Below are positions 44,605 to 53,198 of a stretch of DNA of 64,000 nt, in pieces. Numbering within the stretch: the stretch's first letter is position 1; each line of letters opens with the position of its first letter. Origin of the DNA: Nocardia sienata NBRC 100364 (lineage in GTDB: Bacteria; Actinomycetota; Actinomycetes; Mycobacteriales; Mycobacteriaceae); assembly GCF_001613205.1 (NCBI RefSeq), contig NZ_BDBX01000031.1, positions 38,662-102,661 of the forward strand. Direction: 5' to 3'. The notes beneath the pieces are model-generated. The model was not told the origin of the DNA. It ran no database searches and was given only the letters and a program-made list of their open reading frames with translations. Both the position numbers and the translations under genes were made by a program.

Positions 44605-45447
44605 TCAGCCTGGCCCGCCGGCCATCTCCGGGTCTTGGACGGATGGAATCTCCTCGGCCAGCCACTGCGTCGGACTGCAACCGGCCAGCCGGACGAACTC
44701 CCGGTTGAGATGCGGCTGATCGTAGTAGCCGCAGGCGGCGGCGACCTGGGCGATCGAGACGAACGACGGTGTGTGCAGCAGCATCTGTTTGGCCCGCTCG
44801 AACCGCGCCACCCGCCCGGCCACCTTCGGGCTCGAGCCGAACTCGCTCGTGAAACGTTTGGTGAGGTACTGGCGGCTCCACCCGATCCGTTCGGCGAGCG
44901 GTTCGACGCCCATCGTCCCGTGTGACCCCGTGACCGCCCGCCACGCCCAGCTCAGTTCCGGTCCCACGGCCCGCTCGGGGACCAGCAGCCGGGTGAGCAC
45001 CCGGTCGCACGCCGCGAACCGCTGCGGCCATTCCGGCTGTTCCTGGAGCTCCTCCCACAGTTGCCGTCCCGGCGCGCCGATGAGGTCGGCGAATTCGATC
45101 GAGGTGCTCCACAGTTCCGCCGCGGGTAGCCCGAACAGGGCCCGGCTCCCCAGCGGGGTGAGCTTTATGGCCACCCCTTCCTGGGTGCCGTCGTGCGCGA
45201 TGATCGCCGGGCTGTCCTGGAGTCCGCTGAGCACGCAGCGGTAGGCGCCCGGCGACTGGCGTGCGTCGGTCTGGCCGATCACGTCGATCGACGGTCCGAT
45301 GGCGACGATGAACGTCATATGCCGCGAGGGCAGCCCGCGGTGCAGACCCGCCTCGTACCCGGTCATGCGGTATCCGACGTACCGGTCGATGAAGGCGGCC
45401 AGGGCGGGCGCCGGGTAGGCCGTCACTACCTGCGAGGTCGGCTCCAT
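44605..45447 (-). CDS. AraC-family transcriptional regulator
   Basis: A 280-residue regulator. The N-terminal 150 residues form a cupin-like sensor (LPSRHMTFIVAIGPSIDVIG) and the C-terminal 100 an AraC HTH pair: VEPLAERIGWSRQYLTKRFTSEFG and IAQVAAACGYYDQPHLNREFVRLAGCSPTQWL. It precedes the VOC gene by four bases, so it probably controls or is co-expressed with it. Divergent from the truncated MpaB-like gene. Confidence 0.88.
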   Translation of the reverse strand: MEPTSQVVTAYPAPALAAFIDRYVGYRMTGYEAGLHRGLPSRHMTFIVAIGPSIDVIGQTDARQSPGAYRCVLSGLQDSPAIIAHDGTQEGVAIKLTPLGSRALFGLPAAELWSTSIEFADLIGAPGRQLWEELQEQPEWPQRFAACDRVLTRLLVPERAVGPELSWAWRAVTGSHGTMGVEPLAERIGWSRQYLTKRFTSEFGSSPKVAGRVARFERAKQMLLHTPSFVSIAQVAAACGYYDQPHLNREFVRLAGCSPTQWLAEEIPSVQDPEMAGGPG

Positions 45448-45536
45448 GGGGTCACGCTACGCCGACGGGCCGACATACCGGCGCGTTGACATGATGAGAC
45501 GAAAATTGGGCGCACAAGACGCGCACGGTCGACCGC

Positions 45537-46100
45537 ATGACCGGTCTGGCCTGCCACGGCCACCCCGACCCCGCCCGCGTCATCCGCTACGCCCACGAGC
45601 ACGTCAAGGGCCGTGACCACACCGGCGCCCGCTATCACGCGCTGACCCCCGACCTGTTCCACTTCCAGCACGCCACTTACGTCGACACTCTCGTCACCGC
45701 CGTCGACACCTACGTCCGCCCCCTCACTCCCGCCGCCCGCGAACGCCTCTACCAGGACTGTTGCGACTGGTACCGCCTCTACGGGATCTCCACCCGCCCC
45801 CTCCCCGGCAGCTGGCCCGAATTCACCGAGTACTTCACCGACGCCTGTGCCACCCGGCTACAGCGCACCGAGGCCGCCGACCGCCTGGCCGCGCAGGCCC
45901 TGAACCCGCCGTGGTGGGCGCTCGGCGGCGTCCCCGGGTTCGCCGTCCGCGCCGTCCAGCACGAACGGGCCACCGAGCTCCTCGTCATCACCGAGCGTCC
46001 CGGCGACCGCATGAAGTTCGCCGCCTTCTCCGCCGCCCTGCGCGCGAGCGCCCGCGCGCACGCCCCGGCCGACCGCCGCCCTCGGCGCTCACCCGCGTAG
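45537..46100 (+). pseudogene. 5'-truncated MpaB-like (DUF2236) oxygenase gene
   Basis: A 187-residue frame starting inside the DUF2236 domain. GRDHTGARYHALTPDLFHFQHATYVDTLV and LPGSWPEFTEYFTDAC are typical of MpaB-like oxygenases such as latex-clearing and mycophenolic-acid enzymes. The usual N-terminal 60-80 residues, including the first conserved helices, are missing. Only 89 bases separate it from the divergent AraC gene and no ribosome site is visible. It is best read as a 5'-truncated remnant, though expression of a short protein cannot be excluded. Confidence 0.5.
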
Positions 46101-46112
46101 ACTGCTGTCCTC

Positions 46113-47192
<1,080 letters not shown>

Positions 47193-47527
47193 CAGGCCAG
47201 CGTCTGCGAAGAAGTAGGGCGGTGCGTCCGTCGCTTCTGGGTAAGGCTCAGTCGTTCCGTCGGGGCAGAACCCTGGCCGGTTCGTTCAGTGCGGAATTCG
47301 GCTTGAGCATGCGTTTGGTCAGCCGTAAAGGAAAGTGTCGGTTACTAGTTCGGCGAGGTAGCGGCGGCCGGTGACGGTTATCCAAATCTCGACTCGCCTG
47401 GCTGGTTCCCTGCGGCTGCGGCGCCACGCCGAGCCCGACTGAAGCGACTGTGCGCGAATCGCGTGCCATACTGAAGTTTCAGTCCTGGCCGACTACACGG
47501 ATCCGGACGTGAATTCAGGAGTCCAAC
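47193..47527. other. Intergenic left end of the island
   Basis: These 335 bases lie between ychF and the first island gene. CTGAAGTTTCAG (47471-47482) is an inverted repeat about 45 bases before the start at 47528 and could be an operator for the XRE protein. No complete gene is supported; on the minus strand a short stretch ending near 47320 (WITVTGRRYLAELV before a stop) looks protein-like but has no start. Confidence 0.4.
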
Positions 47528-48229
47528 ATGGTTTTCCACTCGCCGGCCGATGCTCTCGGCTCCCACGCTCCCGGCATCCGTGAACTGCTCGTCGAAGTTG
47601 TCCGTTCCAGGCACGACCGCGCAGCAGAGGCGCACCTGGCTTCGGGGTCGCGGTACTCGATGGGCTTCGGCAGTCAGTGGCGCGATCTCCTCGATGACGC
47701 CCACCAGGCGCTGGCCGATCGCGGCTTTCAGTCGCACAAGCTAGCCCCGGCAGGGCACGAGTTTCCCGTCGTCAACGACTGCCTGGTGTATGTCTGGCGG
47801 GTGCCGGGCACCCCTAACGCGGTCAGTAACTTCGCGTCCAGCCCGACGCGGATGAACGGCTTTGCTGCCCAGCCTCCAGACCCTATGCTTTTCGAGCCTG
47901 GCTTCGAGGAGGCGCCCGAGCCGGACAACGAGGCGGCCGAGAACACTGACGAGGCCATCGTTGAGCGCCTGGTGGCGGCGGTCGGTGACACGATGCCTCT
48001 AGTGCTTGTCATGGTCCATTCGTCGCCGCGGCAGTTGCAGTCGATCGAGTGGGCCGTCGCCGTCCTCGACGACGCAGGCAAGGTCAAGCTGCACGGGCAT
48101 GAAGCCATCTGGCAGCCCGAGGCCGACTTTGAACGCGCGGCTTCGGATGTCGAGTCGTTTGATAGTGGCACCCCGGTCGGCCCCGTCGTCGAGCTGCAGA
48201 AGCAGGAGGGGACGCATCCAGATGCGTGA
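47528..48229 (+). CDS. Unknown island protein paired with XRE-ImmA/IrrE gene
   Basis: A 233-residue acidic protein that I do not recognise. The N-terminal half has a conserved-looking core (SRYSMGFGSQWRDLLDDAHQALADRGFQ, FPVVNDCLVYVWRVP); an acidic linker (about 120-145) leads to a C-terminal strand-rich part (PLVLVMVHSSPRQLQSIEWAVAVLDDAGKVKLHGHEAIW). No signal peptide or membrane segment. It is preceded by AGGAG and overlaps the next gene by eight bases (48222-48229), so both are cotranslated. It is a candidate partner, substrate or effector of the metallopeptidase-regulator. Confidence 0.7.
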   Translation: MVFHSPADALGSHAPGIRELLVEVVRSRHDRAAEAHLASGSRYSMGFGSQWRDLLDDAHQALADRGFQSHKLAPAGHEFPVVNDCLVYVWRVPGTPNAVSNFASSPTRMNGFAAQPPDPMLFEPGFEEAPEPDNEAAENTDEAIVERLVAAVGDTMPLVLVMVHSSPRQLQSIEWAVAVLDDAGKVKLHGHEAIWQPEADFERAASDVESFDSGTPVGPVVELQKQEGTHPDA

Positions 48230-49343
48230 CGGTACCCCGCACCTGTTTGACCTACCCGGCTCTGGGCAGACGCACGGCCGTTTCGAACCGGCGCGGCTAA
48301 CCCAAGCTCGTGTCCGTCGTTCAGTGACGAAGTCCGACCTGGCGGCCGAGGTAGGAGTGTCGGCAGCCGCGATCGGCCAGTACGAGGCCGGGGTTAACGC
48401 ACCGCGCGCCGACGTGCTCGACCGCTTGGCGAAGGCCCTGGATGTCCGCCCTGGCTTCTTCGGCGTCGGTCGTCCTCTGGCCCGCATCGACACTGTAAAT
48501 GCCCACTTCCGGAGCCTGCGTTCGGCGCGCGTGAGCGACCGCCAAAAGGCACTGGCCACCGCGACTTTGGTGTGGGAGTTGACATTCGCGCTTGAGCGGC
48601 ACATCAAGCTTCCCGAGGCCGACCTCCCTGAGGTCAATCGGGGCACTGCGCCCGCCGAGGCCGCCGCGCTTCTGCGCCAGCACTGGGGCCTGCCCGACGG
48701 CCCAGTCAAGCACCTGGTCGCCACGGCCGAGTCCCGCGGCATCGTCGTCGCTGTGCGCCCGCTCGGCGAGATCGACGCCGTCGATGCCTTCTCCGTCGTG
48801 ATTGTCGACCGTCCGATCATCATCACGACCCCGCGGCGGACCGAAAACGTATTTACCCACCGATTCTCGATTGCGCATGAGATTGGGCACTTGCTGCTGC
48901 ATGCCGACTCCGGCGAGCACAGTGCAGCCATCGAGAATGAGGCCGACGAATTCGCCGCCGCATTCCTCACGCCGGCCGCGTCGATGGATGCTGCCCTACC
49001 CCAGCGGCTCGATCTGGCTGCTCTCGACCGGCTGGGCAGGACCTGGGGTGTCTCGCCCCACTCGCTGGTCCGCCGGATGGTCGAGCGCGGCCGCACCACC
49101 GAGTCGTCTGCGCGCCGGGCGTACCAACGCCTCGCTGTGGTCATCGACCCGTCCGCCGATCCGACGAGCGCGTATCCGGGGGAGGTGCCGACGCTGCTGA
49201 GGAAGGCAGCCGAACTCGCCGGCGACCACGGGGTGAGCATCCCTGCTCTCGCCGATGTCCTGAAGATCAGCCCAATGCAGGTTCGCGACCTGCTCGGAGA
49301 GGCCGACCAGCGGCCAGTACTGCGCCTCGTAGGCAACAACTGA
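48222..49343 (+). CDS. XRE-family regulator with ImmA/IrrE metallopeptidase domain
   Basis: A 373-residue fusion. Residues about 25-80 form an XRE helix-turn-helix (TKSDLAAEVGVSAAAIGQYEAGVNAPRADVLDRLAKAL). The ImmA/IrrE (COG2856) zinc peptidase domain follows, with HRFSIAHEIGHLLLHAD (HExxH) and ENEADEFAAAFLTP, which supplies the third acidic ligand. Proteins with this layout cleave or inactivate repressors in mobile elements and some toxin-antitoxin modules. The ATG at 48222 follows AGGAGGG. It overlaps the upstream unknown gene. Confidence 0.88.
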   Translation: MRDGTPHLFDLPGSGQTHGRFEPARLTQARVRRSVTKSDLAAEVGVSAAAIGQYEAGVNAPRADVLDRLAKALDVRPGFFGVGRPLARIDTVNAHFRSLRSARVSDRQKALATATLVWELTFALERHIKLPEADLPEVNRGTAPAEAAALLRQHWGLPDGPVKHLVATAESRGIVVAVRPLGEIDAVDAFSVVIVDRPIIITTPRRTENVFTHRFSIAHEIGHLLLHADSGEHSAAIENEADEFAAAFLTPAASMDAALPQRLDLAALDRLGRTWGVSPHSLVRRMVERGRTTESSARRAYQRLAVVIDPSADPTSAYPGEVPTLLRKAAELAGDHGVSIPALADVLKISPMQVRDLLGEADQRPVLRLVGNN

Positions 49344-49392
49344 TGCCCAGCGGCGGCTGGCGCCGACTCTGCTCATGGGCTATGCTGGTCTC

Positions 49393-49449
49393 AATCGTCC
49401 CCCTCCCAAGCCTCTCTTTGAAGCTCAAATGGGGGGGGCCTTTTTCTTT
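49393..49449 (+). ncRNA. Predicted abiF-type structured RNA with terminator
   Basis: The 117-base gap before the Abi_2 gene contains TATGCT (49381-49386) as a -10 candidate, then a structured element. CCCCTCCCA (49400-49408) pairs with TGGGGGGGG (49430-49438), a 9-bp stem with one G-U pair, followed by CCTTTTTCTTT, an intrinsic terminator. Inside the loop UUUG (49417-49420) can pair with CAAA (49426-49429) and AGC with GCU, allowing a small hairpin or pseudoknot. Conserved structured RNAs (abiF motif) are known directly upstream of Abi_2/AbiF genes. Ends are estimates. Confidence 0.6.
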
Positions 49450-49460
49450 CCGGGGGGTCT

Positions 49461-50354
49461 GTGAAGCCGAGTCTGTCCGTGGGGGAGCAGATTGAGCTCC
49501 TGCAGCAACGGGGTCTTGTCATCGAGGATGAGGCTGGGTGTTCCGCATTCCTCACCGCGAACAACTACTACAGGTTCTCCGGTTACGCGCGGTACTTCCA
49601 GCAGGCTCCACACCTGGGCGACGATGACTTCCGTCCAGGCACGACCTTCCATGAGATCCGGGCGGTTTACGAAGCAGACGAGGCGCTGCGGACCATGCTC
49701 GCACCGCCGCTCGCCCGCGTTGAGTTACTGCTACGGACCCATACGGCGCGTGTGATCGCATATGCGCACGGGCCATGCGGGCGATACCTTGAGGAAGATT
49801 TTTACACCGATGTAGGCCAGGGCGAACGAACCGTCGAGTCATGCTTGCGCGACATTGAGCGGAGCAAGGAGCGCCACATTCTGCGATTCAAGACCAGGGA
49901 CGCAGGCGCGCAGGACTTTGGCGAACTGCCCGTCTGGTCGGCCGTCGAGGCCTGGTCGTTCGGCACACTATCAAAGTGCATCGAGCGTGGGGCACTGGGC
50001 ACGCTACCCGAAGCCGTCGCGACCAGCATCGGAGTAGCAAAGAGCGGTTTTGCCTACCGGGTGAGGGCCCTGGTCTACCTCCGTAATCGCTGTGCTCATC
50101 ACAGCCGGCTGTGGCACCACTCCGTCATCGACGCTGGCCCCACACCTAACAACGTGCGTGTTAAGGCCAAGAGGCAGGCCGGTCAGTTCGATCCGCGCTC
50201 GGTGCTGGACGTCGTCGCTTCGCTCGACGACGTGCTGGTCCGCAGTAAGACTGCGAATCCCGTCCTGCCGGTGCTCACGCAGCAGCACCCTCGCGATTCT
50301 CCGTTCTGGCGGGGACTTGCCCACCCGCAGAACCCGAGCGACCACGAGGCCTGA
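49461..50354 (+). CDS. Abi_2 (AbiD/AbiF-like) HEPN protein
   Basis: A 297-residue protein of the Abi_2 family. The N-terminal SVGEQIELLQQRGLVIEDEAGCSAFLTANNYYRFSGYARYF is the family's start, and the HEPN-type RNase motif is YLRNRCAHHSRLWHH (R-x4-H pattern, around residue 210). Abi_2 proteins stop phage growth by abortive infection; AbiF-like members are RNA-controlled HEPN toxins related to the ancestors of Cas13. The start is a GTG with a G-rich ribosome site right after the terminator of the upstream RNA, so the gene is probably read independently or by read-through. Confidence 0.88.
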   Translation: MKPSLSVGEQIELLQQRGLVIEDEAGCSAFLTANNYYRFSGYARYFQQAPHLGDDDFRPGTTFHEIRAVYEADEALRTMLAPPLARVELLLRTHTARVIAYAHGPCGRYLEEDFYTDVGQGERTVESCLRDIERSKERHILRFKTRDAGAQDFGELPVWSAVEAWSFGTLSKCIERGALGTLPEAVATSIGVAKSGFAYRVRALVYLRNRCAHHSRLWHHSVIDAGPTPNNVRVKAKRQAGQFDPRSVLDVVASLDDVLVRSKTANPVLPVLTQQHPRDSPFWRGLAHPQNPSDHEA

Positions 50355-50664
50355 CATCAGCGTGACTCATAGGGAGTCCCGGCGACACAGTGGTGGCCGT
50401 CGGAGGGTCGGCGAATTCGCCATGGCTGTCGAGATGAACGCCACAGTGGTCAGCCCATAGAGCACCTGCCTTATGCAGGCGGTCGAGTCACCGACGCTCA
50501 ACAACTACGTGCCCGACTGGAATAAGTCGACTATTCCTGATGCCAACATCGCAACGAGCGAGTCGCTGGAGGCGGGGGCGGGAGCCGCACGGAGGTTATT
50601 CGGCTTCGGAACGTTAGGTGGGCGCGGACAGGGCATTCGACGTGCGGATGTTGGATGTCAAGAG
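50355..50664. other. Intergenic right end of the island
   Basis: No gene is supported in these 310 bases. Two inverted repeats stand out: CCTGC-CTTAT-GCAGG (50465-50479) and GGAATA-N7-TATTCC (50519-50537). They may be recombination or regulatory sites of the island's right end. Confidence 0.4.
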
Positions 50665-50688
50665 GGTCGAGTTCCGCTTCAACGTGTA
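50665..50688. repeat. Right 24-bp direct repeat (attachment-site-like)
   Basis: Exact second copy of the ychF 3' end (47168-47191), outside any gene, marking the right boundary of the island. Confidence 0.85.
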
Positions 50689-50720
50689 GTCGTCGTTTCG
50701 GTCCGCCTTTCAGAGCTGTC

Positions 50721-51299
50721 TTACGAAGGCTCGGGACGCCCCAACGTTCGGATGTCGGCGTTCGAGGTCGCCGGTTCGGGCGCGTCGTTGCCTCCGTACC
50801 GTGCCCCCGCTCGCTCTGTGGCGGCCTCGAAGGCGTGCTGCAGCCGTTCGGACGCCAGGGGGCGTTCGGGGGCGCGGCGCGGAATGCCGAGGTGGATCTC
50901 GCGGAGCTCGTCGATGAGGTCGTCGACGAGTTCCGGGGACTCGGCCAGAATGCGAGCGCGCACGCTCAATGCGTGTGACGTGGGTCGATGGTGCATGCCC
51001 CAGGTCCCGAGGGCCACCATCACCGGCACTGTCTGAATCCCTGCCTCGGTGAGCGAATACGCCGCCCGCTGCCCCCGCGGCGCATCGTCACGAGAAAGCA
51101 GGCCCTCCTCGACCAGGTTTCGGAGGCGGCTGGCGAGGATGTTCGACGCGATGCCTTCGTCGTTGCGTGTCAGGAGCTCACGGAAGTGCCGGCGACCGCC
51201 GAAAACGATGTCGCGAAGCACGATGAGGCTCCAGGCGTCGCCCAGGACCTCGACCGCCGCATTGATTGCGCACCCTGATCGGGGCTGTTCTCTCACCAT
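50721..51299 (-). CDS. HxlR-family transcriptional regulator
   Basis: A 192-residue HxlR regulator. SGCAINAAVEVLGDAWSLIVLRDIVFGGRRHFRELL (residues about 9-44) and GIASNILASRLRNLVEEGLLSR are the family's winged-helix core with the conserved N-terminal Cys. The C-terminal 70 residues are an extra helical segment. The start is the ATG at 51299, preceded by GGAGGGCGG. It is divergent from the DHFR-like gene across a near-perfect inverted repeat (51316-51366) that it probably binds. Confidence 0.88.
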   Translation of the reverse strand: MVREQPRSGCAINAAVEVLGDAWSLIVLRDIVFGGRRHFRELLTRNDEGIASNILASRLRNLVEEGLLSRDDAPRGQRAAYSLTEAGIQTVPVMVALGTWGMHHRPTSHALSVRARILAESPELVDDLIDELREIHLGIPRRAPERPLASERLQHAFEAATERAGARYGGNDAPEPATSNADIRTLGRPEPS

Positions 51300-51315
51300 C
51301 CGCCCTCCAAAGTGA

Positions 51316-51366
51316 TTGCAAATAGAAATCACTCTACGCTACGGTGTGAGTGATTTTAATTTGCAA
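51316..51366. promoter_or_regulatory. HxlR operator: 18-bp inverted repeat
   Basis: TTGCAAATAGAAATCACT (51316-51333) is matched at 16 of 18 positions by the inverse of 51349-51366, with 15 bases between. It is strikingly AT-rich for this genome and lies between the divergent HxlR and DHFR-like genes. Confidence 0.75.
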
Positions 51367-51386
51367 CCACCTGTATCGGAGCCATT

Positions 51387-52031
51387 ATGTCCCGGACGCG
51401 AGTCCACAACCTCTTCGTTTCCTCGGATGGGTATGCCGCCGGCGATCACGTGACGTTCGAAGCGCCGATCGGCGGAGCGGCGGCGCTCTTCGGCAAATTC
51501 GACGGACGCGTCATCCACGGCATTCACGGGATCGACGAACCGGTGACCGTGGATCGCGCCATGTTCAGTATGTGGGGCCAGGGTGTCGGGGCGGAGATCA
51601 TGGGTCGTCGCAAGTTCGGCCCGCAGGCGGGTGAATGGCCCGACGACGGCTGGCAGGGATGGTGGGGCGATGCGCCGCCCTTCCGCACACCGGTCTTCGT
51701 TCTGACCCACTACCCGCGCGAAACACTCGAATTCGACAACGGCACCAGTTTCCACTTCTTGGATGCCTCGCCGCAGGAGGCACTTCGCCGGGCGCAAGAC
51801 GCGGCCGGCGGCTTGGACGTCCGGATCGGCGGCGGGCCGTCCACCGTGAGCGAGTTCCTCCAGGCCGACCTCATCGATTTTCTGCACGTGTCGATCATTC
51901 CGATCGTGCTCGGTGCCGGTGTCCGGATCTGGGATCACCTCACCGGCCTGGAAGAGCGATTCGATGTCGAGTCCATCAGCACATCCAGCGGTCTGACCCA
52001 TCAGCTGTGGAACAGGAACCGCAGCGAGTGA
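51387..52031 (+). CDS. Dihydrofolate reductase family protein (RibD_C fold)
   Basis: A 214-residue protein of the DHFR/RibD C-terminal superfamily. LFVSSDGYAAGDHVTFE starts the fold, GAEIMGRRKFGPQAGEW is the conserved GR(R/K)xF-type nucleotide site, and VRIGGGPSTVSEFLQADLIDFLHVSIIPIVLGAGVRIW is the diagnostic C-terminal block. It should be an NAD(P)H-dependent reductase of unknown substrate, not the essential folate enzyme. Divergent from, and probably controlled by, the HxlR gene. Confidence 0.85.
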   Translation: MSRTRVHNLFVSSDGYAAGDHVTFEAPIGGAAALFGKFDGRVIHGIHGIDEPVTVDRAMFSMWGQGVGAEIMGRRKFGPQAGEWPDDGWQGWWGDAPPFRTPVFVLTHYPRETLEFDNGTSFHFLDASPQEALRRAQDAAGGLDVRIGGGPSTVSEFLQADLIDFLHVSIIPIVLGAGVRIWDHLTGLEERFDVESISTSSGLTHQLWNRNRSE

Positions 52032-52096
52032 GAGCGGGAGCTTCGGCGCATACCAACCACCGAACAGTCGCGAGGTAGGACAGAGCCGCACCGCGA

Positions 52097-52450
52097 TCAA
52101 ACGAGTTCGCACCACCCCGTCGCCAATTGGATGTGGCTACCGTGTGCTGCTATGTCCTGCCAGCGGGCGTAATCCCCGAACGGCAGGCTGCGCTCCGCGC
52201 CGTCGGTGATCGTCGTGTACCAATCGCCCGCTGCCCGGCCGTCGGCGCAGACATTGATCATCGCCGCGAGTACGTACTCCGGTGCGCCGCCGGTCATATC
52301 CCGGACGACGTATCGCCGGCCGTGGCCTCGATCCTGACCCGCCACGCCCCTGCCGCCGCGCGAATGAACGCCTTCTACTGGAGATCGCTCGGTGGCGATA
52401 TACACGCGGAATACCCGGGCGGGTAGCACAGTTCGAGTCGGCACCCTCGC
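52097..52450 (-). pseudogene. Possible degraded gene of unknown function
   Basis: Protein-like pieces occur on the minus strand in two frames. One frame reads RVYIATERSPVE near 52400; the neighbouring frame reads AFIRAAAGAWRVRIEATA; the first frame then resumes with RYVVRDMTGGAPEYVLAAMINV to GSHIQLATGWCELV and a stop at 52097. Two compensating shifts would join them into one protein. The family is not recognised. Chance coding-like sequence in a GC-rich genome is the alternative. Confidence 0.3.
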
Positions 52451-52606
52451 TCGCACGAGAATTTGCTGAGCGCGTGCCCGCCGTCGGCGCCTCTACCGAT
52501 CCCCATCGAGAGGCTCGGTGGGGAGCGGTCGTAGGTTCGGAGCGTCCGCTGCGTCGGCGGGAGTCGATGAGCTCGGGAAAACGGGTGCCGCAGACCGGCC
52601 TGCGAA

Positions 52607-52924
52607 TCAGGCCTGGATCACCTCGATCCTTGTCATCGCGTTGAACGAATCGCAACTGGCCCATGACTGGTTCTGCCCGTACTGCACCGGGCCGTACTTC
52701 CAATAGGTGAACGGGACGGGCCACGCGACGCAGGTGAGCTTCACCTGGTGCCAGGTCGGCAGCTCGCAATTGGCCATTCCGCCGGTATTGAAGACGTTGT
52801 AGACGTGACAGTTGGCCTGCCACACCGGTACGTCGGCCTGGGCCACGCCGCCACCGGCGAGCACAGTGGCCGCAGTCGCGCCCGCAACGACGGCGCCGGC
52901 GGCAAGTCGCTTCGCAGAGAACAT
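52607..52924 (-). CDS. Small secreted protein
   Basis: A 105-residue exported protein. The signal peptide (FSAKRLAAGAVVAGATAATVLAGGGVAQA) ends at AQA-DVPVW, and the mature part of about 73 residues has four cysteines (NCHVYN, NCELPTW, LTCVAWP, ASCDSF), likely two disulfides. The ATG at 52924 follows AGGAGG. I do not recognise a family; compact Cys/Trp-rich secreted proteins of this type are common in Nocardia and Mycobacterium. It stands alone with its own promoter. Confidence 0.75.
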   Translation of the reverse strand: MFSAKRLAAGAVVAGATAATVLAGGGVAQADVPVWQANCHVYNVFNTGGMANCELPTWHQVKLTCVAWPVPFTYWKYGPVQYGQNQSWASCDSFNAMTRIEVIQA

Positions 52925-53198
52925 TTCGAACCTCCTGGTTTGATGTTGTATGAACACATCGCACAGGAATCGCGCTTGTTACTCGAACCGTCCATCGCGT
53001 TAACTCCCGGATCGCTGGCAAGCCCGGATGTGCCCCGCGCCGCCGTGTGTGCCGTCACCCGGACGGCACTGGCCGTCGAGCCGTCAGCGGATGTAGTGCT
53101 GCCGGTAGGGAATTTGCGGATCCCACCCGTCGGCGCGCGGGTGGGGTCGCTCGTATCGTGGGTCGGGTTCGGTGCGCCGACAGGGACGGCCGAAGGGT

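Noticed and set aside
47193..50664. Integrase or transposase within the island
   Set aside because: All frames were read; none shows tyrosine or serine recombinase or DDE motifs.
50473..51036. Plus-strand frame crossing the right direct repeat
   Set aside because: Composition is not protein-like, there is no ribosome site, and it runs antisense to the HxlR gene.
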